NCBI GenBank assembly: GCA_017470145.1
Contig: JAFUFB010000023.1
Span: 1 to 47,381 of the forward strand
Reading direction: 5' to 3'
Source of the DNA: Clostridia bacterium
Lineage (GTDB): Bacteria; Bacillota; Clostridia; Christensenellales; Aristaeellaceae
DNA length: 47,381 nt
A program made the translations under genes and the position numbers. The stretch's first letter is position 1. Every line of letters begins with the position of its first letter. The notes below the pieces were generated by a model that was not told the origin of the DNA, did not search any database, and saw only the letters and a list, made by a program, of their open reading frames with translations. Below, one piece after another: positions 25,635-34,737 of the stretch.

Positions 25635-26783
25635 ATGAAAAAATGGGTAAGCCTGGCCCTGTGTGCCTTGATGCTGTTTTCCCTGATTGCTGCCGCGCCG
25701 GCGGAATCCTCGCAGGAGGCGGCCCCTTCCGCCGGGGAGATTCAGCCCGTCTCCAGCCAATTGGAGAGTGGGCCGGATATCTTTACCTTCTCCCTGATCG
25801 GGGATTGCACCATTGGCGACCAGGTGCAGAATCTGGGGTACCGCAGCGGCTATGTCTATAAAATAGGGGAGGCGGGCTTTGATTACCCCTTCAGCCTGGT
25901 GGCGGATATGTTCGCCCAGGACGATCTGACCGTGGCCAATTGCGAAGGCACCTTCTCCGATCGCCGGAAAACCACCAAGGCTCTCATGGCCATGATCGCC
26001 CCGCCGGAGTATGCCCAGGTGTTGAAGCTGGGGAATGTGGACGTTTGCAACCTGGCGAATAACCATTGTGGCGTGGATTTCGGCAAGCAGGGCCAGGTGG
26101 ACACGGCGGAGAACCTGCGGGCCCTGGGTATCGGTGCCTTCTATGATGATATTACCTATTCCGTCACCGTGAAGGGGGTCAAGGTGGGCTTTGTGGGATA
26201 TACCTATCCCATGAATGCTCAGAAGCTGAAAAAATACGTGGCGGCCATGGAGAGCCTGCGGGCGGAGGGCTGCACCTTCGTCATTGCTTCCGCCCATTGG
26301 GGCACGGAACCCAACCGGGGGAAATCCAATTATAAGGAATACTCCCTGGACGGGAATCAGAAGTATGGCTATCAGCTGATCGATGCCGGGTTCGATATGG
26401 TCTTTGGCCATGGCAGCCATACCTGCCAGATGATTCGGTGGTATAAGGGCAAGGTCATCTTCTATGGCCTCAGCAACTTTACCTTCGGCGCCAACGCTGC
26501 TCCCCGGGATGACGACACCGTCGTGGCCCAGATCTCCTTCGACATTCATGAGGATGGCACCCTGACCCCTCGGGAGCTGTATGCCATGCCCTTTAAGATG
26601 CATAAGGATTCTGATTTCCGCCCCTATCCCATTCAGGATCAGGCGGGGAAGGAACAGGTGTGGGAAAAGATGTATTATAACGGCTATCCCAAGCATAAGG
26701 CCTCTCCCGCCCCCTCCCTGCCGGAGAGCTTCCTGACGACAGGATATGTGGACTTCCGGACCTGGCCCGTGGTGGAGGAATAA
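25635..26783 (+). CDS. Secreted CapA-family (PGA_cap) metallophosphatase-like protein
   Basis: This 382-residue protein has a signal peptide (MKKWVSLALCALMLFSLIAA) and the CapA/PgsA fold. The motif SLIGDCTIGDQ contains the metal Asp; CEGTFSD, NLANNHCGVDFG, ASAHWGTEPN and FGHGSHTCQ follow, the last four carrying conserved metal ligands. Family members include the poly-gamma-glutamate capsule protein CapA, but many clostridial copies have no capsule operon, and capB/capC are absent here. The chosen ATG gives a clean signal peptide; an in-frame extension to 25179 overlaps the previous gene and is rejected. The next gene begins four bases after its stop. Confidence 0.87.
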   Translation: MKKWVSLALCALMLFSLIAAAPAESSQEAAPSAGEIQPVSSQLESGPDIFTFSLIGDCTIGDQVQNLGYRSGYVYKIGEAGFDYPFSLVADMFAQDDLTVANCEGTFSDRRKTTKALMAMIAPPEYAQVLKLGNVDVCNLANNHCGVDFGKQGQVDTAENLRALGIGAFYDDITYSVTVKGVKVGFVGYTYPMNAQKLKKYVAAMESLRAEGCTFVIASAHWGTEPNRGKSNYKEYSLDGNQKYGYQLIDAGFDMVFGHGSHTCQMIRWYKGKVIFYGLSNFTFGANAAPRDDDTVVAQISFDIHEDGTLTPRELYAMPFKMHKDSDFRPYPIQDQAGKEQVWEKMYYNGYPKHKASPAPSLPESFLTTGYVDFRTWPVVEE

Positions 26784-26787
26784 TTCC

Positions 26788-28074
26788 GTGGAAAACGCGC
26801 AGCCTCTCAAAAAGATTAAATATAAGCAGCGCCCTGGCTTTGAGACCAAGCCCATGAGATGGGTTTATCGGATTCTATACCCTTATTTTCATTGCAAGGT
26901 AAATCTGCCGGAGGAGCTGCAGAACAGCCAGGAGCCGGTGGTGTTCGTCGCCAATCATTATAATGTCTTCGGCCCCGTCAGCTTCGTGCTGTCCATGCCC
27001 GTGGTGTCCAATATCTGGATGAATGAGGATATCGTTCAGACGGAAACCTCCGCCAAGGCTTTCCTGCCCGGCATCAAGCGCCTGCTGCCCTTCCTGGGGG
27101 AGAAGCAGGCGGAGTGGATCTGTGGGAAGCTGGCGGCCCTGGCGGTGCGGGTGCTGAATCGCTTCGGCATGATTCCCGTCAATCGGCATCAGCCGTCGAA
27201 GCTGATTTCCACCATGCGCCAGAGCATCGCCGCCCTGGAGCAGGGGCATAATCTGCTGATCTTTCCGGAAACCGGCGAGCCGGAGTATTCCCTGACCTCC
27301 GTCACCCCCTTCTTTTCCGGCTTCGCCATGCTGGGCCGGCTGTATCACCGGAAGACGGGGAAGCTGTTGCGCTTTTGCCCCTGCTATATTGATGAGCAGC
27401 ATCATCAGATTCGCCTGGGGGAGATGGTGACCTATGATCCGGAAGCGGACTCCCATCAGGAGACGGAGCGAGTTTCAGACGAGCTGAATCTGCGCATCCG
27501 CCAGATGGCGGCTGAAACCCGGGGCGTGCAGAAGGAGAAAACCTCTCCCGGCCGGCAAACCGTTCTCTTTTTCTGCAACCTGGTTCGCCTGCTGCTGTTG
27601 ATTCCCTTGATCACTATGCTGGGGCTGGATAATCCGCGCATGATCCTGCTGTTTTATGGCCTCAGCGAGGGGATTCGAATTCTGTTCAACGCCGTTTGCA
27701 GTACATATAATTCCTCCAATCGTCTGTCCTTCCTTCTGTCTCATGGCCTGGGCCTGCTGACGGATGGAGCTATGATGATCTATCTGGCTGCCCGGCTGCC
27801 CCGGCTTCGATGGGTGTTGTACGCGCTGATCATGAATGGCCTGGTGATCCTATTCAGCAATATCCATGCCTTCTGGCGGCAGCATCGCTGCGCCGGGGTG
27901 AATTATTTCGATACCCTTTCCGCCAATCTCCTCTTCGTCATCTGCCTGCAGCAGCTGCTGAACATCCGTCTCAGCAGATGGGTGCTGGGGGCCATCAATC
28001 TGGCCGCCATCATTTTCCTGGCCTGCTCCGCCGGCTTTGCCGTGGCCTTTAACTCTCGGCTGGGGGAAGAGTGA
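26788..28074 (+). CDS. PlsC-like acyltransferase with C-terminal membrane domain
   Basis: This 428-residue protein has an N-terminal lysophospholipid-acyltransferase-like domain: NHYNVFGPVSF (about 58), GMIPVNR, and FPETGEPE replacing the usual FPEG. Four or five hydrophobic helices (about 265-425) follow. The usual HX4D motif reads HYNVFG, so the Asp is missing. It may be an altered or inactive acyltransferase, or act on an unusual substrate. Start GTG 26788 follows GGTGGAGG. It ends the run that begins at the 24686 promoter, and a repeat palindrome lies just after the stop. Confidence 0.72.
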   Translation: MENAQPLKKIKYKQRPGFETKPMRWVYRILYPYFHCKVNLPEELQNSQEPVVFVANHYNVFGPVSFVLSMPVVSNIWMNEDIVQTETSAKAFLPGIKRLLPFLGEKQAEWICGKLAALAVRVLNRFGMIPVNRHQPSKLISTMRQSIAALEQGHNLLIFPETGEPEYSLTSVTPFFSGFAMLGRLYHRKTGKLLRFCPCYIDEQHHQIRLGEMVTYDPEADSHQETERVSDELNLRIRQMAAETRGVQKEKTSPGRQTVLFFCNLVRLLLLIPLITMLGLDNPRMILLFYGLSEGIRILFNAVCSTYNSSNRLSFLLSHGLGLLTDGAMMIYLAARLPRLRWVLYALIMNGLVILFSNIHAFWRQHRCAGVNYFDTLSANLLFVICLQQLLNIRLSRWVLGAINLAAIIFLACSAGFAVAFNSRLGEE

Positions 28075-28144
28075 AACGGAGGGGCAGCCTTTTTGAAACG
28101 GAGGGACGGTCTTTTTCGTTTCATGAAACGAAAAAGACCGTCCC
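28072..28144. repeat. REP-like element: two 22-bp direct repeats and a 42-bp perfect palindrome
   Basis: TGAAACGGAGGG units start at 28072 and 28094, each ending in T-runs. The second flows into a perfect palindrome (28103-28144) with arms GGGACGGTCTTTTTCGTTTC and its complement. This GGGACGG-T-run-GTTTCA pattern resembles widespread REP/RAYT-type intergenic palindromes. It lies between convergent genes (acyltransferase + and XRE -), where it could also serve as a bidirectional terminator. Confidence 0.75.
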
Positions 28145-28150
28145 CGTGTT

Positions 28151-28423
28151 TCATAGCTCCTCGTCTTTCATGATATCGTACATGGAATCGCGGATGAGCT
28201 GGTCGACGGAGACCCCAAGGATATCCGCCATTTTCATCAATTCGTAATCAGTGATTACGCGATCACCGCTTTCGATACGACTGATCGCTTTTTGATCTAT
28301 CTGAATCCCGGCAACCTGCATTTGGGCTACCACCTGCTCCTGGGTGAGCCCTTTTTCTTTACGCCGGCGTTTAATCTGCTCGCCAGTAATGTTATGAGAC
28401 TCATTGAAGCGTAGTATTTTCAT
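28151..28423 (-). CDS. XRE-family helix-turn-helix regulator
   Basis: This 90-residue repressor-like protein has an HTH_3 domain (about 14-72): ITGEQIKRRRKEKGLTQEQV, then IDQKAISRIESGDRVITDYE and LGVSVDQLI. It is divergently transcribed from the sigma factor gene that heads the exporter cluster, with 188 bases between start codons. AGGAGGGG precedes the ATG. The shared region has overlapping inverted repeats within and just after the sigma promoter, so autoregulation and control of the cluster are likely (inference). Confidence 0.88.
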   Translation of the reverse strand: MKILRFNESHNITGEQIKRRRKEKGLTQEQVVAQMQVAGIQIDQKAISRIESGDRVITDYELMKMADILGVSVDQLIRDSMYDIMKDEEL

Positions 28424-28454
28424 TGTATCCCCTCCTGAAAAATAGATATTTCGC

Positions 28455-28483
28455 TTGACTGTATCATTTGATAAACGTATAAT
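28455..28483 (+). promoter_or_regulatory. Sigma-A promoter driving the sigma factor/NHLP cluster
   Basis: TTGACT (28455-28460), a 17-base spacer and a perfect TATAAT (28478-28483). Transcription would start near 28490. Confidence 0.8.
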
Positions 28484-28512
28484 TATCCCAATCGTGGATA
28501 TCAATTTATCCA
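28462..28512. promoter_or_regulatory. Candidate operators in the XRE/sigma intergenic region
   Basis: TATCA-TT-TGATA (28462-28473) lies in the promoter spacer. TGGATA-N6-TATCCA (28495-28512) spans the start of the transcript. An additional TATCC at 28484-28488 pairs with the same GGATA, giving a chain of alternating half-sites. Such placement fits repression by the divergent XRE protein. Confidence 0.55.
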
Positions 28513-28611
28513 GGTGGGACGAAATGTGTGGATAGATGGATGCCGCAGAGATGGGAATACATGGATCGAAATCAGACGCCTGTCCAGGTGTGCTCGCAAG
28601 GGAGAAGGACG

Positions 28612-29139
28612 ATGGTGGATCGCGAACGCAACCCGATGGATTATGAGGAGTTCTATTCGGCGAACTACATAAAGGTGGTTCGCTATCTAGGGCGAAAGTG
28701 CGCTAATTTTCACGATGCGGAGGATTTGGCGCACGAGTGTTTTCTATACTGCTATAAACATTGGAATGAATATAACCCCGCTAAGGCTTCTGTCACAACC
28801 TGGCTGTTTCTCGTCGTCCGAAGCCGATGGAAGAATTATCTCCGGGATCATAAGGAATTTTCTACCCTGGAAGGCCTGGAGGAGGTCATCCCTGGGGAAG
28901 GGGATATGGATCGAGCCGTATGGTTACAATCTCTGCGGAATGAATTAGCATCTTTGCTCAAGAATTTGCCGGAGAAGCAGCGGGAAGCCATTGTCCTTCG
29001 CTATTTTGAACAATGGGAGGACGCGGACATCGCCAATCGGCTCAATACCAGCCAGGTCAATGTTCGGGTGCTGATCTATCGAGGGTTGCAGAAGATGAAT
29101 AGAGAGTTTTCTGAATATTTAAGGAAGGTGGCTTTGTAA
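28612..29139 (+). CDS. ECF-type RNA polymerase sigma factor
   Basis: This 175-residue sigma-70 family protein has region 2 (FYSANYIKVVRYLGRKCANFHDAEDLAHECFL, a variant of the DAEDLvQevFl helix) and region 4. Region 4 includes LPEKQREAIVLRYFEQWEDADIANRLNTSQVNVRVLIYRGLQKM, read here as the LPEKQREAIVLRYFE and NVRVLIYRGLQK blocks. I start at ATG 28612 behind GGGAGAAGG; longer in-frame starts to 28528 lack a good site. Its stop shares a base with the next start (TAATG). No anti-sigma factor is obvious, but a STAS protein sits four genes downstream. It probably directs expression of the cluster or of distant peptide genes (inference). Confidence 0.88.
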   Translation: MVDRERNPMDYEEFYSANYIKVVRYLGRKCANFHDAEDLAHECFLYCYKHWNEYNPAKASVTTWLFLVVRSRWKNYLRDHKEFSTLEGLEEVIPGEGDMDRAVWLQSLRNELASLLKNLPEKQREAIVLRYFEQWEDADIANRLNTSQVNVRVLIYRGLQKMNREFSEYLRKVAL

Positions 29140-29984
29140 TGAAAAACGTATTCCGTAAGAGCGCGCTGGATAAGATCTCCTCGCCGGACCAATTGGATAA
29201 GGTGCTGAAAGTAACCTCTCCCATGTCCTGGCTGGCCTTGCTGGGGGTGACGCTGATCATCGCCCTGGTGGTTGCCTGGTCCTTTGTAGGCTCCCTCCCC
29301 AGCACAATTACCGCCTCCGGGGTCATTGTCAGCGCGAATACGTCTACCAATACCATTCTGTCCACCCAGCGGGGAACGGTGCAGCGCGTGGGCTCCAGCG
29401 GCGCGCGAGTTTATGACGGAACGGCGGTGCTGGAGCTGGCCACCAGCAGCGGTACGGAGCTGGTGAATTCCAACCTTTTGGGCACGGTGTCAGAAGTGCT
29501 GGTAAAGCCTGGCGACACGGTGGAAAACGGTACAGAGATCCTGCGGGTGATCCCGTCCATGACGGAAAATCAGAAGGAGATCGTCGTTTGTTTCGTCCCC
29601 ATCTCCGACGCGGATAAAATTAAACGGGAAATGACGGCGAATGTCTCCCTCACCTCTGCGGACAGCAATTCCTATGGCCATATGACAGCCCGTGTCATCA
29701 ATGTGGACGCCTGGGCCACCTCTCAGAAAGCCATCTCCGCCATCGTGGGCAGCGATAACAGCATGGTGAGCGTCCTCAACGGGGAAGGCAAAGGCGTTTG
29801 CGCGGTGGCCTGCGAGCTGAAGACGGATCCTTCCACCGCCAGCGGCTATGCCTGGTCCAATGAGAAGGGGAAAAAGGCAACCTTGGCCGCTCCGCAAATG
29901 TGCTCTGTTCGCATCGTGACAGGCAACGATAGGCCGATCTCTAAGCTGTTCGCGAAGCTGAAGGACATCTGGGAGGGGAAATAA
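29139..29984 (+). CDS. NHLP/NHLM bacteriocin export membrane-fusion protein (HlyD-like)
   Basis: This 281-residue protein has a cytoplasmic N-terminus, one membrane helix (about 32-52, WLALLGVTLIIALVVAWSF) and an extracytoplasmic biotinyl/lipoyl-like barrel with GTVQRVG, NLLGTVSEVLVKPGDTV and NGTEILRV. Size and order match the HlyD-like subunit that accompanies NHLM-type ABC exporters (TIGR03794 type). It lacks the long coiled coil of Gram-negative HlyD. It overlaps its neighbours by one base on both sides, so it is part of one operon with the sigma gene and the two ABC genes. Confidence 0.9.
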   Translation: MKNVFRKSALDKISSPDQLDKVLKVTSPMSWLALLGVTLIIALVVAWSFVGSLPSTITASGVIVSANTSTNTILSTQRGTVQRVGSSGARVYDGTAVLELATSSGTELVNSNLLGTVSEVLVKPGDTVENGTEILRVIPSMTENQKEIVVCFVPISDADKIKREMTANVSLTSADSNSYGHMTARVINVDAWATSQKAISAIVGSDNSMVSVLNGEGKGVCAVACELKTDPSTASGYAWSNEKGKKATLAAPQMCSVRIVTGNDRPISKLFAKLKDIWEGK

Positions 29985-32128
29985 TGGGCAAGAGAAGAAA
30001 AGTGCCGACCATCCTGCAGATGGAGGCCACGGAGTGTGGCGCGGCTTCCCTATCGATGATCTTTGCCTATTTTGGGAAATATCTGCCCCTGGAGCAGATG
30101 CGTATCGAAACCGGCGTTTCCCGAGACGGATGTAACGCGGCGAACATCATGCGGGCCGGCAAGAAATATGGTCTGGAGGTTCATGGATACCGTCGGGAAC
30201 CGGAAGACTTGAAAAAGCTGCCCATGCCCTGCATCATTCACTGGAATTTCAACCACTTTGTGGTGCTGGAGGGCATCTCCGGCAAGCATGCCTATCTGAA
30301 CGATCCCGCCGTGGGCCGCCGGAAGCTGACCATGCAGGAGCTGGACGATGGCTTCACGGGGATCGTGCTGACCTTCGCCAAGACGGATCAATTCGTCAAG
30401 GAAAAGAAAAAGAAGCGCACAGGAGCCTTTATCCGCTCCCGAATTAAGGATCAGGTGCCTGTGCTGTTGAAGCTGATCTATATCGGCCTTTTGCTGGTGG
30501 TGCCGGGCTTGATTCTGCCGGTGCTGAGCCAGGTGTTTATCGACGACATCTTAGGCCGGGGATATCAGGATTGGTTGGTCCGGCTGCTGGTTTTCATGGG
30601 CGGGGCTTTGATCCTAAAAGAAGGGCTGACCTATTATCGCTCCCTGATCCTGACCAAGCTGAAGAGCAAAATGTCCTTGGTCAGCGGCTATCGCTTCCTG
30701 TCCCACATGTTCAGCCTGCCCATGACCTTCTTTGATCAGCGGTATACCGGCGATCTGTCGAACCGGATCAATAATAACGAAAGCATCAATGATTTCATGG
30801 CGGGCGATCTGGCGGAAACGGTGCTGAATCTGATCACTGCCCTCTTCTATCTGGCCCTGCTGATCTTCTATAGCCCTGTGCTGACGGCTATTGGGCTCAT
30901 CAGCGTGGTGGCCAGCGTAGGCGCGGCCATCGTGGCCAATAAGATCATCGCCAATGCCACCATGAAACTGCAGATGAGCGGTGGCAAGCTCTATGGCGCA
31001 GTGTGCGCCGGGCTCAGCATTACCGACACCATCAAGGCCTCCGGCGTGGAAACCCAGTATAGCCACCGCTTGTTGGGCCATCAAGCACTGAACGCCACTC
31101 AGGTGCAGGAATTGAAGAAAACCCAGCAGATCATTGGTGCCATTCCTTCCACCTTTGGCAAGCTGACGGATGTGCTGATTCTGCTGGTGGGTGCCATGAT
31201 GGCTATCCGGGGGGATTTCACCGCGGGTATGCTCATCGCCTTTAATAGCCTGTTCGATTCCTTTACGGATCCGGTGAACAAGTTGGTCAATTTCTTTGAG
31301 AAAATCCAGACCCTGAAGGCCAATATCAACCGCGTGGATGACATCGAGAAATACCCCGCCGAAGAGAAGGTGGGCGCGGCGGCGGATCAGAAGCTGGCCG
31401 CCAAGCTGTCCGGCAATATCGAGCTGCGGGATGTGGCCTTTGGATATAACAAACTGAATCCCCCGGTGGTCTCCGGCTTCTCCTTCTCCCTCCACAGCGG
31501 GGAAACCATCGCCTTCGTTGGCGCTTCCGGATGCGGGAAATCCACGATCTCGAAGGTCATCAGCGGTTTGTATCACCCCTGGGAAGGAGAGGTGGTCATG
31601 GATGGCATGAATATCAATGCTATTCCGGAAAACGTGCTTCATGCCAGCGTCTCCACTGTGAGCCAGAGCATCATGCTCTTCTCCGGCAGCATCCGGGATA
31701 ACCTGACCATGTGGAATAATGTCATTCTGGAGGAGGATATGATCCAGGCGGCCAAGGATGCCTGCATTCACGATTTCATTATGCAGCAGCCCGGGGGCTA
31801 CAATTATCGCCTGGAGGAAAACGGTGCCAACCTTTCCGGAGGTCAAAGACAGCGCCTGGAAATTGCCCGGGCCCTGGCGACAAAGCCCTCCATCCTGATT
31901 ATGGACGAAGCCACCAGCGCGCTGGATCCCCTGGTGGAAAAGCAGATCATGGATAATATCCGCAGAAGAGGCTGCACCTGTGTCATCGTGGCCCATCGCC
32001 TGAGCACCATTCGGGATTGCACGCAGATCGTCGTCATGAAGAAGGGAAAAATCATCCAGCGTGGTACCCATGAAAGCATGATGCAGGAGCCGGACAGCTA
32101 TTATCGCAGCTTTGTTCAGAATGGGTAA
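29984..32128 (+). CDS. NHLP export ABC transporter with C39 peptidase domain
   Basis: This 714-residue fusion contains three parts. The C39 peptidase (1-140) has oxyanion Gln12, catalytic Cys18 in TECGAASLSM, His91 in WNFNHFVVL and Asp107 in LNDPA. A six-helix permease spans about 160-450. The ATPase has Walker A GASGCGKST near 513, signature LSGGQRQRLEIARA near 617 and Walker B LIMDEATSALD. The C39 domain cuts leaders after double Gly while the ABC part exports the core (TIGR03796 type). All catalytic residues are intact. The five GG-leader peptides 11-14 kb downstream are its obvious candidate substrates (inference). Confidence 0.95.
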   Translation: MGKRRKVPTILQMEATECGAASLSMIFAYFGKYLPLEQMRIETGVSRDGCNAANIMRAGKKYGLEVHGYRREPEDLKKLPMPCIIHWNFNHFVVLEGISGKHAYLNDPAVGRRKLTMQELDDGFTGIVLTFAKTDQFVKEKKKKRTGAFIRSRIKDQVPVLLKLIYIGLLLVVPGLILPVLSQVFIDDILGRGYQDWLVRLLVFMGGALILKEGLTYYRSLILTKLKSKMSLVSGYRFLSHMFSLPMTFFDQRYTGDLSNRINNNESINDFMAGDLAETVLNLITALFYLALLIFYSPVLTAIGLISVVASVGAAIVANKIIANATMKLQMSGGKLYGAVCAGLSITDTIKASGVETQYSHRLLGHQALNATQVQELKKTQQIIGAIPSTFGKLTDVLILLVGAMMAIRGDFTAGMLIAFNSLFDSFTDPVNKLVNFFEKIQTLKANINRVDDIEKYPAEEKVGAAADQKLAAKLSGNIELRDVAFGYNKLNPPVVSGFSFSLHSGETIAFVGASGCGKSTISKVISGLYHPWEGEVVMDGMNINAIPENVLHASVSTVSQSIMLFSGSIRDNLTMWNNVILEEDMIQAAKDACIHDFIMQQPGGYNYRLEENGANLSGGQRQRLEIARALATKPSILIMDEATSALDPLVEKQIMDNIRRRGCTCVIVAHRLSTIRDCTQIVVMKKGKIIQRGTHESMMQEPDSYYRSFVQNG

Positions 32129-32178
32129 GAAAACGGTCATCCGAATGAAGCGGAACACAGGGGGAGGAAACAAGCTCC

Positions 32179-34731
32179 ATGAATGAGCGATTTGAATTAA
32201 AGAAGACCGAGCAGTATTACACCCATTCGCCGGAGGATGCGATCCGTGTGCTGGAAGGGAGCGTCTATCTCTATATCGTTCCCTGGTCGGAGGAGACCGG
32301 CAAGGCGGGAAAGCGGGTCGCTTTTTGCGAAGTGGAAGCGGAGCATAGTATTCCTTCCTTCGCCTGGAAGGATGGCAGCTATCGCCAGTGGCGCTTTCTC
32401 ATTATCGCGAAGACGGATCATGTTCAACTGGAGATCATCCCCCGCGGCGCGACCCTGATTTTGAAAAAGCGTTTCCTGGCCGGGGCAAACATCCAAACCT
32501 TCGATGTCGAAGGCTATGAAGGCAGCCTGGTTGAATATTATATCAACAACGAGCTGAAGGACGATATCTTCCTCCAGCGGGCGGAAAGAAACGCGCCGGA
32601 GGATCGACAAAAGACCTTTACCGCCATCGGTCAAGCTGTGGGTGGAGATCAAAATGGCGCCTTCGGCCTGGGAGACCAGGCGGATCTGATGTATGCCACT
32701 CTGGCCTTCGCCTGCAAGAAGGCCAAAATTGATCTGCTCAGCAAGGATAAATTGGAGACCATCTGTTCCGAAATGACCTTCCCGGAGATGGCGCAGGCCT
32801 CCCAATTGATCTGCCGGGAAGTAGTGCTGGATGTCAATTGGCAGAAATTCGATTGCGGCGTGCTTATCGTTTCCGTGGAGGAGCATCCCATGGTTTGCTA
32901 TCCCCGGGGTGGGAAGTACAGAGTTTTTGATCAGGCCACTGGCAAGGATGTGCCCTTGACGAAGAAGCTGCTGGGCCAAATCAATCCCAAAGCCTGGTCC
33001 ATCCGGCGCACGCTGCCCCGGCAGTCGTTGAAGCGGAAGGATATCATTGGCTTTGTCAAAAAGAGCTTCTATCGCCGGGATGTCATCAGCCTGATTGTGC
33101 TGGGACTCATTACGACGCTGATCGGCGTTCTGCAGCCAAAGTTGAATCAGCTGATCTATGATGATTATATCCCCATGGGGGATACCAACGTGCTGATCCA
33201 GGTTTGTGCGGTCATCGCTACCTGTATGATTGGCAATGTGTTCATCTCTATCGTCAAACAGCTGCAGGAATACCGCCTGCCCAGCCGAGTGGAATATGAG
33301 CTGCAGGACGCGGTTTATTGGCGGCTGTTCCAGCTGCCGGAGAGCTTCTTCCGGAAATATGACAGCGCGGATTTGGCTCAGCGGGCCATGGATGTGGGCC
33401 AGCAGGCCAATAAAATTGCCACCCTGCTCGTGTCCAACGCCCTGACGCTGGCGCTGAGCCTCATCTATTTCATCCAGATGTTCAAGTATTCCTGGAAGCT
33501 GGCGCTGGTGGGGCTGTTGATGATCGCTGTGCTGAGCCTCATCGTCTTCCTGATGACGAAGCGCACCATGAAGTATGAAACGGTGATCCGGGAGGAAAAT
33601 GGCGAAGCCACCGGCAAGCTGTATCAGTATCTGGAGGGCGTGGATAAGATTCGCATGGCCGGCGCGGAAGAAAAAGCCATTCTGGAATATACGCTGCCGG
33701 TGGCTCGGGCAAAACGGGTCATGGTGCAGGAAAACCATATTTCCAGCTTCACTTCGATTCTCATCGACGCCGGGCCGACGATCTTTTCCATGGTGCTGTA
33801 TTTCATGATGATCAAGAGCAAGATCGACTTGTCCGTCGGTTCCTTCATGGCGTTCAATACGGCTTTCAGCTCCTTCAACGCCGCCGCTTTGGGTTTTGTT
33901 GGTGCGGCCATTTCCTATCTGCAGTTGAAGCCCGGGCTGAAGCGCTCCGCCCCGATTCTGGAAACCGCGGTGGAGGACGAAGGGGAGAAGGATGTCATCG
34001 AGACATTGGATGGGGATATCCTGGTGGATCATGTCACCTTTGGCTATTCCGAGGATCGGCTGGTGCTGAAGGATATGAGCCTGCATATTCACAAAGGAGA
34101 ATATGTGGCGCTGGTGGGTGCTTCCGGCTGCGGCAAGTCCACGCTGCTAAAGCTGCTGCTGGGCTTCGAAAAGCCCCGCTCAGGGCGCATCCTGTATAGC
34201 GGCAAGGATATGAGCAGCATCGATAAGCATTCTCTCCGGAAGAATATCGGCGTGGTTCTGCAAAATGGCAAGCTGATCTCCGGTAGCATCTATGACAATA
34301 TTACCATCACGGCGAATAAGCCTACTATGCAAACCGTGCAATCCGTCATTGAGGACGTGGGCCTGAAAGAGGATATTGCCGCCATGCCCATGGGATTGCA
34401 TACGGTGGTTAATGAATCCGGCGGCACCATCTCCGGCGGACAGCAGCAGCGGATTCTGATCGCCCGGGCCATCATGAGCAACCCGGCGGTGCTGTATTTT
34501 GACGAGGCCACCAGCGCCCTGGATAACCTGACCCAGGCGAAGGTCTGTGAAAGCCTGGAAAAACGGAATATGACCCGGCTGGTGATTGCCCACCGCCTTT
34601 CCACCGTGGAGAAGTGCGATCGGATTATTGTGCTGGATCAGGGCCGCGTGGTGGAAGAAGGAAATTATGAGCAACTGATGGCACAGCATGGGCTGTTCTA
34701 TCAAATGGCCATTCGACAGATTGCGGAATAA
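32179..34731 (+). CDS. NHLP export ABC transporter, second permease/ATPase
   Basis: This 850-residue partner matches the TIGR03797-type subunit. It has a 290-residue N-terminal region without peptidase residues, which starts NERFELKKTEQYYTHSPEDA and contains a beta-rich cupin- or CNMP-like stretch. A six-helix permease follows (about 300-560), then an ATPase with Walker A GASGCGKST near 648, signature ISGGQQQRILIARAIM and Walker B LYFDEATSALD. It would form a heterodimer or act in tandem with the C39 transporter. GGGGGAGG lies 11 bases before the ATG; 50 bases separate it from the previous gene. Confidence 0.93.
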   Translation: MNERFELKKTEQYYTHSPEDAIRVLEGSVYLYIVPWSEETGKAGKRVAFCEVEAEHSIPSFAWKDGSYRQWRFLIIAKTDHVQLEIIPRGATLILKKRFLAGANIQTFDVEGYEGSLVEYYINNELKDDIFLQRAERNAPEDRQKTFTAIGQAVGGDQNGAFGLGDQADLMYATLAFACKKAKIDLLSKDKLETICSEMTFPEMAQASQLICREVVLDVNWQKFDCGVLIVSVEEHPMVCYPRGGKYRVFDQATGKDVPLTKKLLGQINPKAWSIRRTLPRQSLKRKDIIGFVKKSFYRRDVISLIVLGLITTLIGVLQPKLNQLIYDDYIPMGDTNVLIQVCAVIATCMIGNVFISIVKQLQEYRLPSRVEYELQDAVYWRLFQLPESFFRKYDSADLAQRAMDVGQQANKIATLLVSNALTLALSLIYFIQMFKYSWKLALVGLLMIAVLSLIVFLMTKRTMKYETVIREENGEATGKLYQYLEGVDKIRMAGAEEKAILEYTLPVARAKRVMVQENHISSFTSILIDAGPTIFSMVLYFMMIKSKIDLSVGSFMAFNTAFSSFNAAALGFVGAAISYLQLKPGLKRSAPILETAVEDEGEKDVIETLDGDILVDHVTFGYSEDRLVLKDMSLHIHKGEYVALVGASGCGKSTLLKLLLGFEKPRSGRILYSGKDMSSIDKHSLRKNIGVVLQNGKLISGSIYDNITITANKPTMQTVQSVIEDVGLKEDIAAMPMGLHTVVNESGGTISGGQQQRILIARAIMSNPAVLYFDEATSALDNLTQAKVCESLEKRNMTRLVIAHRLSTVEKCDRIIVLDQGRVVEEGNYEQLMAQHGLFYQMAIRQIAE

Positions 34732-34737
34732 GGATGG

